A stretch of 47,893 nucleotides of DNA. Origin: JTS-RE9 sp964649195 (GTDB taxonomy: Bacteria; Planctomycetota; Phycisphaerae; Phycisphaerales; Phycisphaeraceae). Under the pieces are notes generated by a model, which saw nothing but the letters and a program-made list of their open reading frames with translations, ran no database searches and was not told the origin of the DNA. Below are positions 1 to 6,121 of this stretch, one piece after another. Both the position numbers and the translations under genes were made by a program. Location of the stretch: NCBI GenBank assembly GCA_964649195.1, contig CAZYPK010000022.1:1-47893 (forward strand), given 5' to 3'. The first letter of the stretch is position 1; every line of letters begins with the position of its first letter.

Positions 1-32
1 AACGTGACGCTCTACCGCTGAGCTACACCCGC
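1..32 (-). tRNA. 5' part of a tRNA, cut by the window edge (possibly tRNA-Gly)
   Basis: On the minus strand the sequence begins GCGGGTGTAGCTCAGCGGTA, which reads as a 7-nt acceptor strand, TA, a D stem GCTC/GAGC with a 7-nt loop, and the first anticodon-stem strand TCACG followed by TT (positions 32-33 of a tRNA). The window ends exactly before the anticodon, so identity cannot be read. The GCGGG 5' end and short D loop resemble bacterial tRNA-Gly, which is inference only. Confidence 0.8.
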
Positions 33-80
33 GTGGGAGGCACAGTATAGGTGCAAGGGTGGGGGTGTATCAAGTGGCGG

Positions 81-280
81 TCATTCTCGTGTGGCGGTAG
101 CGGTAGCGGGGGCGGGGGACAGGGAACAGGAATGTCCGCGCTGCCTTGAAAATAAGGAATAAGCAATAAGCATTAAGTAATAAATAATCGCCTTTTTCTG
201 TTTCTTGCCTCCTTGCCTTTCTCCGATCTTCTGCTCTCTTGCTCTTTCCTCCCCTTCGTGCCTCAATGCCTTCCCTTCCC
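81..280. repeat. Intergenic stretch with degenerate short tandem repeats downstream of mraY
   Basis: No convincing gene lies between the partial tRNA and the end of mraY. The stretch holds GGTAGC repeats near 95-110, an AATAAGC-type 7-base array near 156-187, and CTTGCCT-like units near 205-240. Similar 7-base arrays recur through the window. An open frame across this region is a shadow of repeats and mraY. Confidence 0.5.
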
Positions 281-1468
281 CTACCTCACCTTGATCAGTG
301 CCAGCGCCACCGCGGCGAACAGGCCGCTGAGGAGCCAGAAGCGGACGACGACCTGTTGTTCGGTCCAGCCGCCGAGGTGGAAGTGGTGATGGATCGGGGC
401 GCAGCGGAAGATGCGTTTGCCCCTGGTGAGTTTGAAGTAGCCCACCTGGAGGATGACGCTGACCGCTTCGAAGACGAACACGCCGCCGATGACCATGAGC
501 AGGAATTCCTGGCGAATGACCACGGCGATGAAGCCGAGCAATCCGCCCAGCGGCAGCGAGCCGGTGTCGCCCATGAAGACCTGTGCGGGGGAGCAGTTGA
601 ACCAGAGGAACCCCAGGCAGGCGCCGCCCATCGCGGCGCAGACCACCGCCAGCTCCTCCGATTGCGGGATGAACGGCACCAACAACTGCTTGGCCACCGG
701 CTCGGTCCCGGCAATCACCGTCAGCACGATGAACGCCAGGGCGTTGATGATCATGATCCCGCTGGCCAATCCGTCCATGCCATCGGTCAGGTTCACCGCG
801 TTGGAGGCCCCGATGATGACGAGCACCGTCAGGGCCACGAAGACCACCGGGCCAAGCACGATCAGCGTTTCGCTGGGCACCCAGGAACCGGTGGCCGTGT
901 CGCGCTCCCAACTGTTCATGAAGGGCAGGTTCAGGCTGTAGGCCATGCGCATGGCGGCTTCGTCGTTGGCCTGCCCGTGATGGTGAATGAACAGGCCCAG
1001 GATGACCGCCAGTCCCAGTTGAAAGAGCAGTTTTTCCCACGATTTGAGGCCGTCGCGCGATCCCGGCTTGCGCCGCGCGGTGGTCAGTTTGAGGATGTCA
1101 TCGGCCCCGCCCACCGCCGTCAGCCAGAGCAGGCAGAGCATGGCCATGTGGACGTAAAAGTTGGTCAGGTCGGCCAGCAGCAAGGTGGTGGCGAGGATGG
1201 AGAAGCAGATGAGCACGCCGCCCATGGTGGGGACGTTGCTCTTGCGGCGCATCAGTTCGTTGAGGTCCTTGTTGTGGAACTCGGGGTTGTCGCCGATTTT
1301 CAGCTTGAGCAGGTGGCGGATCGTCGGCTTGCCGAAGAGGAGCACGATGATGAAGCTGAGGATCAGGGCGGAAACGATGCGGAAACTGATGAAGCTGAAC
1401 AGGCGGAAAAACCCGAGCCCGTGCTCGTTGAGCCAGTCCTTGGTCGCGTTGTAGAGGTGAAAGAACAC
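281..1468 (-). CDS. mraY: Phospho-N-acetylmuramoyl-pentapeptide transferase
   Basis: Integral membrane enzyme that moves phospho-MurNAc-pentapeptide from UDP to undecaprenyl phosphate, giving lipid I on the inner face of the membrane. The 395-residue product has about ten hydrophobic segments and the family motifs: the DD pair at 123-124 (GGADDILK), NAVNLTDGMDGL at 223-234, the MGDTGSL aspartate at 301, and the APIHHHFH loop at 357-364. Length is slightly above the usual 320-360 because of a longer loop near 160-205. It is the last gene of the murE-murF-mraY series, 263 bp after murF. The ATG at 1468 places the N-terminus as expected; a Shine-Dalgarno sequence is not strong. Confidence 0.97.
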   Translation of the reverse strand: MFFHLYNATKDWLNEHGLGFFRLFSFISFRIVSALILSFIIVLLFGKPTIRHLLKLKIGDNPEFHNKDLNELMRRKSNVPTMGGVLICFSILATTLLLADLTNFYVHMAMLCLLWLTAVGGADDILKLTTARRKPGSRDGLKSWEKLLFQLGLAVILGLFIHHHGQANDEAAMRMAYSLNLPFMNSWERDTATGSWVPSETLIVLGPVVFVALTVLVIIGASNAVNLTDGMDGLASGIMIINALAFIVLTVIAGTEPVAKQLLVPFIPQSEELAVVCAAMGGACLGFLWFNCSPAQVFMGDTGSLPLGGLLGFIAVVIRQEFLLMVIGGVFVFEAVSVILQVGYFKLTRGKRIFRCAPIHHHFHLGGWTEQQVVVRFWLLSGLFAAVALALIKVR

Positions 1469-1731
1469 GGAGAGGTTTCGGATTGGGGATTGATGTCCGT
1501 CAAGGCATCGACGATGAATGAGCGGCTGTCCGCCCGATGGGTGTTGGTTGGTTGATCCTCTTGGTCAATCGGGGAGGTGTTTGATATCGTGCCAATCCGT
1601 CATGATGGAATCATCGAATGTTCAGTCATCGACAATACAATACAGGTGCGGAGCGGGTGGCCGGGCAATGTCCTGCCATTCTCCGTCTTCTGTGCGGCTG
1701 ATTCAATCACAGTCGGGGTTGCGGATGCCCA

Positions 1732-3348
1732 TCACCATTTCTCGCCAAATCTTCCCTCCATCGCCGGGAGCAGCCGTTCGAGCTGCATCCCGCGCGAGGC
1801 TTTGAGCAGGACCAGATCGCCGGCGCGGAGCAGGCCGGCCACCTGGGCGGGCAGGTCATCGGACCAGCGGGCGAAGCGGATGATGCGATCAGCCGGCCAG
1901 TGGCGGGCCAGCGCATCGGCGGCATGTCCCATCTGCTCGCCGATGAAAATGGCGACGTCTATCTTCTTCGGCTGATTGCCTGGCGTTTCCGCAACATCGC
2001 CTGTGCCTCCCTCGCCGCCTGGTGCGCTCGTCGAACCGATCGCCCCGAGCAGCTCGCCCACCTGCCGATGGGCCGCCGTCGTTTCATCACCCAGCTCGCG
2101 CATGTCGCCCAGGATCGCCACCCGGCGCACCGGGCGCGACACCGGCAGCGACGCCAGCGTCCCGATCCCCGCCGCCATCGAATCCGGGTTCGCGTTGTAG
2201 GCATCGTTGATCACCGTCAGCGCCGGTTCATCACCCGTCTCGCCCCGGCCCACCTTCACGATCTGCATCCGCATCTCGACGCCCGCGAGCTTCGAGAGCG
2301 CCGCCGCGGATTGCACATCCTCGATCCCCATCGCCCGCGCCACCGCCACCGCGGCCAGGGCGTTGTCGATGTTGTGCTCCCCCAGCAGAGGCAGATCGAT
2401 GGGGATGCCGTTGATGAGTCGAAAGTGCAGCCCGCCTTCATCCACGGTCACCGGCTCCGTGATGCGCACGGTGGCGTTCTCATGCCGTCCGAAGCTGATG
2501 ACGCGGGCATGGCGCGGCACGACATCGCTTCGCCAGCGCATGGCGTAAGGCTCGGCGCAGCGCACGATCGCGCGGCCGCCCGGCTCGATGAAGCGCAACA
2601 GCGAACCCTTTTCGGCGGCGATGGCCTCCTTGTCGCCGAACATGCCGATGTGGGCCGTGCCGATGTTGGTGATCACCGCGATGTGAGGCCTGAGAATGTC
2701 GGCCAGCGTTGCGATCTCACCGGGATGATTGGTGCCCGCTTCCGCGACGACGAAATCATCCTCCGTCGAAGCCGCCAGCAGCGTCAGAGGCACGCCCAGA
2801 TGATTGTTGAAGCTTTTGGGACTTTGCGTGCCGCGCAGGGAGGACGAGAGGGCGCAGTGGATCATGTTGCGCGTGGTGGTCTTGCCGTTGGACCCGGTGA
2901 CGGCAATGACCTTCACGCCATGCTCCCCAAGAACGGTTCGCCACGCGGCGGCGATCCGCTGCAAGGCGAGGACGGTGTCGGGGACGAGGAGAAGGGGGAT
3001 GGGGATGGATTTGGGATATTCGATTTCGGATTTCGGATTTCGGATTTGGGATTTGGGATTGGCGGAAGGGGATGATGCCGTGTTCCCAAGGTTCGGCAAA
3101 TCCGAAATCCGAAATCCGAAATCCGAAATCTCCTGCACCATCACCATCGCCGCGCCGAGTTCGATGGCTTGACGCACATGCTGATGTCCATCGCCGGATT
3201 CGCCGCGGATGGCCAGGAAGAGGTCGCCGGGCTTGAGCGAGCGGGTGTCGAAGGAGAAGCCGGTGATGGTCGGGCTGTCGTCGCGCGGCGGGACCAGCCA
3301 GCGGCCCCGGGTGATCGCCTGGAAATTGGAAGGGGTGCGGAAATCCAT
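1732..3348 (-). CDS. murF: UDP-N-acetylmuramoyl-tripeptide--D-alanyl-D-alanine ligase with an in-frame repeat insertion
   Basis: Cytoplasmic ATP-dependent Mur ligase that adds D-Ala-D-Ala to UDP-MurNAc-tripeptide. The P-loop TGSNGKTT is at 152-158, followed by NNHLGVPLTLL, the EAGTNHPGEI segment, LGEHNIDNALAA, and NDAYNANPDSM near the C-terminal domain. The 538-residue product is longer than typical (about 450-480). The excess is largely residues 75-114, encoded by GGATTTC-type 7-base repeats; it contains FGFRISD and NPKSQIRNPKSEI and sits between the N-terminal domain and the VPDTVLAL strand. A second low-complexity loop (PGGEGGTGD) lies near 455-470. The frame is intact and all core motifs are present, so I regard the gene as functional. 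It follows murE after about 300 bp that contain a hairpin-ended repeat. Confidence 0.96.
   Translation of the reverse strand: MDFRTPSNFQAITRGRWLVPPRDDSPTITGFSFDTRSLKPGDLFLAIRGESGDGHQHVRQAIELGAAMVMVQEISDFGFRISDLPNLGNTASSPSANPKSQIRNPKSEIEYPKSIPIPLLLVPDTVLALQRIAAAWRTVLGEHGVKVIAVTGSNGKTTTRNMIHCALSSSLRGTQSPKSFNNHLGVPLTLLAASTEDDFVVAEAGTNHPGEIATLADILRPHIAVITNIGTAHIGMFGDKEAIAAEKGSLLRFIEPGGRAIVRCAEPYAMRWRSDVVPRHARVISFGRHENATVRITEPVTVDEGGLHFRLINGIPIDLPLLGEHNIDNALAAVAVARAMGIEDVQSAAALSKLAGVEMRMQIVKVGRGETGDEPALTVINDAYNANPDSMAAGIGTLASLPVSRPVRRVAILGDMRELGDETTAAHRQVGELLGAIGSTSAPGGEGGTGDVAETPGNQPKKIDVAIFIGEQMGHAADALARHWPADRIIRFARWSDDLPAQVAGLLRAGDLVLLKASRGMQLERLLPAMEGRFGEKW
3007..3131. repeat. Heptanucleotide array in inverted arrangement inside murF
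   Basis: Units of GGATTTC/GGATTTG run from about 3007 to 3060. After a spacer of about 37 bp, the complementary AATCCGA units run from 3098 to 3131, so the insert can fold back as a hairpin. Its length keeps the murF frame open and adds roughly 40 residues. Read in the murF sense, GAAATCC units give the cyclic heptapeptide E-I-R-N-P-K-S whatever the phase. Confidence 0.9.
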
Positions 3349-3377
3349 TTCAGTCTGGGTGCCTGAGTTCGGGATAA

Positions 3378-3545
3378 GAGCCGCGACTCAACGAGTCGCG
3401 GACGTAAACAGCTTCAAGGGTGACCCTGCGCGCCCTTTTCTTTCAGCCTCGATCGGCGCCCGGTCGTTTTCGCGTCCCGTGATCCGCTGCGCGATGGTCA
3501 CTTCACTCTGGTCGCTCACGTCCGCGACGTGTTACGTCGCGGCTC
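3378..3545. repeat. Hairpin-ended repeat element, copy 1 (between murE and murF)
   Basis: The left end has GAGCCGCGACTCAACGAGTC and the perfect hairpin CCGCGACTC-AAC-GAGTCGCGG. The right end has the inverted partner with stem CCGCGACGT-GTT-ACGTCGCGG, ending GGCTC. Similarity between the flanks extends outward (CTGAGTTCGG-ATAAG on the left; its complement near 3546-3566 on the right). The copy fills most of the 303-bp murE-murF gap, so it would lie in an operon transcript if the two genes are cotranscribed. Confidence 0.85.
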
Positions 3546-3651
3546 ATTCTTATTCCGAACTCAGCCTGAGTGGTTGGCGGTGCGGCCATCCATTGACCGG
3601 TGGATATGGTAGCGATTTCATTTGGCCCTTCGCCAAGGCGAACAGCCAAAA

Positions 3652-5367
3652 TCAGATGGCGGCGACCAATGGTCTTTCCCGCCACCGCATCAGCGCCGCG
3701 GCGGCGTGTTCGCGGTCGTCGAAATGATGCTTCACCTTGCCGATGATCTGATAATCCTCGTGCCCCTTGCCGGCGATGAGCACCACATCCTCCGCATCGG
3801 CCCCGGCGATGGCCATCGCAATCGCCCGGGCGCGATCGATCTCCACGATCACCTCCGCGCCGCCGCTGCTGTCACTGCCGCTGCCGCTGCCACTGCTCCT
3901 GCCGCCGACAACCTCATCAATGATCTGCCGTGGGTCTTCGGTGCGCGGGTTGTCGCTGGTGATGATGACGCGGTCGGTCCACCGGCAGGCGATGTCGGCC
4001 ATTTTGGGGCGTTTGGTTTTGTCGCGGTCGCCGCCGCAGCCGAAGACGACGATGAGTCTGCCACGGGTCAGGGGCTTGAGCGCGCTGAGCACGTTTTCCA
4101 GGGCGTCGTGGGTGTGAGCGTAATCGACGAGGACGGAAGGGATATGCGATTTCGGATTGCGGATTTCGGATTGCGGATTTGAGATTTGAGATTTGAAATT
4201 TGAGATCTCGGATTGGGGATTGGAGATTTCAAATTTCAAATTTGAGATTTGAGATTTCGGGTTGGGGATTTCGGATTGAAACCGTTCCACCCGCACCGGC
4301 TCCAGTCTGCCGGGCGGGGCGGGGCAGTCGGTCATGGCGTCGCGCAGCACGCGGGCGATGGTCTTGACGCAGTTGGCGGCGGCCACCGCTTGCAGGGCGT
4401 TGTAAACATTATGTCTGCCCACCAGAGGCAGACGCAGGTCGAAGCTGCCCCACGGTCCATCGAGCACCACCCGGCTGTGATCGGCGGCCAGGGTCACCAC
4501 CTGAGCCCGGCAGCGGACGCGATCAGGATCGACGCCCTCCTTCACGCCGCAACGCAGCACGTTGGCCACGCAATCCCGCACCATCGCATCGGCGAACGGA
4601 TCATCATGATTGATCACCGCGAAGCCCGGCGAAGGCAGCGAGCGGAAGAGGATCGCCTTGGCCGCGGCGTAATCCTCCATCGTCCGGTGATAGTCCAGAT
4701 GATCGCCGGTGAGATTGGTGAAGACCGCCACATCAACTTTCAAGGCCGCCACGCGACCCTGATGCAGGGCGTGGCTGGAAAACTCGGCGACGACCGCTTC
4801 GCACCGGTTGCTCACCATGGCGGCCAGCAGTCGGGAGAACTCGATGGCGCCGGGGGTGGTCAGGTCGGCCGCGTGGCGGGTCCGGCCATCGTCGTTGATG
4901 ACGGTGCCGACGAGGCCGCACTTGCAACCGGCCTGGGCGAGCAGGTGCTGAATGAGGAACGCGGTGGTGGTTTTGCCGTTGGTCCCGGTGATGCCGATGA
5001 CCTTGAGCTTACGCGAAGGATGATCGAAGAATCGCTCGGCAAGCCGTCCGCACAGGGCTTGATCCACCGTGTCGGCGGCGATGATGGTGAGCGGCGCGGC
5101 GGCAGTTTGATGGGGCAGCGCCTGCTTGATGAGCGCAGGCTCGGCGAGGATGGCGACAGCGCCGCGGGCGATGGCGTCTTCGATGAAGGAACGATGATCG
5201 GCGGAGGTGGGGGTTCCGGGGGTTCCGGGGGCGGGGGGGGTGCGGGCGATGAACAGGCAGCCGGGGGTGACCAGGCGGGAATCATCGGTGAGATTGGTCA
5301 GTTCGATTTCGCCGCCACCCTGAAGGAGCGTGAAGGGAAGATCGGCGATGAGTTGATTCAATTGCAT
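3652..5367 (-). CDS. murE: UDP-N-acetylmuramoyl-tripeptide (meso-DAP-adding) ligase with an in-frame repeat insertion
   Basis: Adds the third stem-peptide residue to UDP-MurNAc-L-Ala-D-Glu. Visible motifs are the P-loop GTNGKTT at 128-134, TTPGAIEFSRLL, FTNLTGDHLDYH, VDYAHTHDALENVL and DNPRTEDP at 472-479. In characterised MurE enzymes DNPR selects meso-diaminopimelate, so a DAP-type wall is inferred. I start at the ATG at 5367 because GGAGG lies six bases upstream; the longer open frame starts with an unlikely arginine-rich leader. At 571 residues it exceeds the usual 480-510. Residues about 364-407 are translated 7-base repeats (NPKSQISNLKFEI and similar) inserted just before VDYAH. A Ser/Gly tract (SSGSGSGSDSSGG) near 488-501 is a second expansion. 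First gene of murE-murF-mraY. Confidence 0.97.
   Translation of the reverse strand: MQLNQLIADLPFTLLQGGGEIELTNLTDDSRLVTPGCLFIARTPPAPGTPGTPTSADHRSFIEDAIARGAVAILAEPALIKQALPHQTAAAPLTIIAADTVDQALCGRLAERFFDHPSRKLKVIGITGTNGKTTTAFLIQHLLAQAGCKCGLVGTVINDDGRTRHAADLTTPGAIEFSRLLAAMVSNRCEAVVAEFSSHALHQGRVAALKVDVAVFTNLTGDHLDYHRTMEDYAAAKAILFRSLPSPGFAVINHDDPFADAMVRDCVANVLRCGVKEGVDPDRVRCRAQVVTLAADHSRVVLDGPWGSFDLRLPLVGRHNVYNALQAVAAANCVKTIARVLRDAMTDCPAPPGRLEPVRVERFQSEIPNPKSQISNLKFEISNPQSEISNFKSQISNPQSEIRNPKSHIPSVLVDYAHTHDALENVLSALKPLTRGRLIVVFGCGGDRDKTKRPKMADIACRWTDRVIITSDNPRTEDPRQIIDEVVGGRSSGSGSGSDSSGGAEVIVEIDRARAIAMAIAGADAEDVVLIAGKGHEDYQIIGKVKHHFDDREHAAAALMRWRERPLVAAI
4148..4278. repeat. Heptanucleotide array inside murE
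   Basis: Mixed GATTTCG, GATTGCG and GATTTGA units with inverted stretches (AATTTCAAATTTGA) span about 130 bp and remain in frame with murE. They encode about 44 residues rich in N-P-K-S-E-I and N-L-K-F-E-I motifs at a position where MurE enzymes normally have a short loop. The unit differs between subarrays, suggesting repeated expansion or recombination. Confidence 0.9.
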
Positions 5368-5455
5368 CCTGCGCCTCCGTACAGCCACGGGCCTCCGGCA
5401 TGGTGGCACCGGATATTATCGGCAGGATGTGAGGAGAAGGCGAAAAATCGGTGTG

Positions 5456-5530
5456 GGATTGGGAATTTCGGATTTCGGATTTCGGATTGGAGATTTGAAA
5501 TTTCAAATTTGAGATTTGAGATTTGAATTT
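5456..5530. repeat. Heptanucleotide array upstream of murE
   Basis: GGATTTC, GATTTGA and AAATTTC units form an approximately 75-bp array 90 bp upstream of the murE start. MITE copy A follows directly; its 4-bp duplication ATTT is derived from the array, so the MITE appears to have inserted at the end of an existing array. Confidence 0.85.
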
Positions 5531-5603
5531 GGGTCTCCTGAATAACCTCACGTCCAAGCCGCTTGCGGCGTAGCAACGTACATCGGAGTTTATTCAGAAG
5601 TCC
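5531..5603. mobile_element. MITE-like element, copy A
   Basis: A 73-bp element starting GGGTCTCCTGAATAACC and ending GTTTATTCAGAAGTCC in inverted orientation. The core has AAGCCGCTTGCGGCGTAGCA. ATTT directly flanks both ends (5527-5530 and 5604-5607), which is the expected footprint of transposition. Too short to encode a transposase. Confidence 0.85.
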
Positions 5604-5615
5604 ATTTGCTTTTCC

Positions 5616-5822
5616 TTACGCCGCAACCCTTCGCCCCCTGCACTCCCTCACCGTGACGGCCGGTTCGCTGCCTTCGCGGACCCAGGCGGTGCCGCGCTGA
5701 TCGATCAGGCTCAGTCGGCGAAGGTAGGTGGTCAGGTCCGCATCGCTGAAGGTCATCAGAAAGGGAACATCGGCGGTGCGATTGTGCCGGCGGATCGCGT
5801 CGATCATCTCGTGCTTGCTCAT
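5616..5822 (-). CDS. Small conserved-type protein of unknown function (68 aa)
   Basis: The start at 5822 (MSKHEMIDAIRRHNRTA) is chosen because GAGGAG lies five bases upstream; an upstream in-frame start has no ribosome-binding site. The product is charged and has no membrane segment. The N-terminal pattern (a helix, then HNR, then a hydrophobic F..FSD..L..YLRRL block) suggests a compact two-helix protein, and the C-terminus GRRVAA is basic. I do not recognise a named family. It lies between two repeat blocks, and MITE copy A ends 12 bp beyond its stop codon. Confidence 0.65.
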   Translation of the reverse strand: MSKHEMIDAIRRHNRTADVPFLMTFSDADLTTYLRRLSLIDQRGTAWVREGSEPAVTVRECRGRRVAA

Positions 5823-5944
5823 GAACTGCTCCTCGGTAAAAGGGTGCGAAGGCACAAGTTCATCGGCGGCCAGAGGTGCGGCGGAAGCGGATTGTTCCTA
5901 TCGGACTTTGTGGCGGGAAGGGGAGGGGGTTATCAGACGGGAAT

Positions 5945-6108
5945 GGATTTCGGATTTCGGATTTGGGATTGGAGATTTGAAATTTCAAATTTGAGATTTG
6001 AGATTCCTGAATGACCTCACGTCCAAGCCGCTTGCGGCGTAGCAACGTACATCGGGGGGGTTATTCAGAAGTCCCATTTGAAATTTGGAATTTGAGATTT
6101 GAAATGGA
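5945..6108. repeat. Heptanucleotide array split by MITE copy B
   Basis: GGATTTC and GATTTGA units run from 5945 to 5999, the MITE occupies 6000-6075, and the same kind of units (ATTTGAAATTTGGAATTTGA) resumes at 6076. The arrangement shows that the array predates the MITE. The block fills the gap between the GH15 gene and the small upstream gene. Confidence 0.85.
6000..6075. mobile_element. MITE-like element, copy B
   Basis: Begins GAGATTCCTGAATGACC and ends TTATTCAGAAGTCCC, with the shared core ACGTCCAAGCCGCTTGCGGC. ATTT flanks both sides (5996-5999 and 6076-6079). It interrupts a 7-base array and is nearly identical in its first 50 bp to copy A, which lies 470 bp away. Confidence 0.85.
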
Positions 6109-6121
6109 GATTGCTGTTTTC

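Noticed and set aside
239..1555. Long plus-strand frame of 438 codons opposite mraY
   Set aside because: Shadow frame with H/E/D/Q-rich composition typical of the antisense strand of GC-rich genes; mraY on the other strand has all its family motifs.
1900..3075. Plus-strand frame of 391 codons opposite murF
   Set aside because: Arg/His-rich antisense shadow without domain signatures; ends in the repeat array as FGFRISD peptide.
4249..5526. Plus-strand frame of 425 codons opposite murE
   Set aside because: Antisense shadow; low-complexity GGGGGSGGSGGGGGAG and repeat-derived ends only.
3007..6108. CRISPR array
   Set aside because: Repeats are 7 bases in tandem without unique spacers of 30-40 bp, and no cas gene is present.
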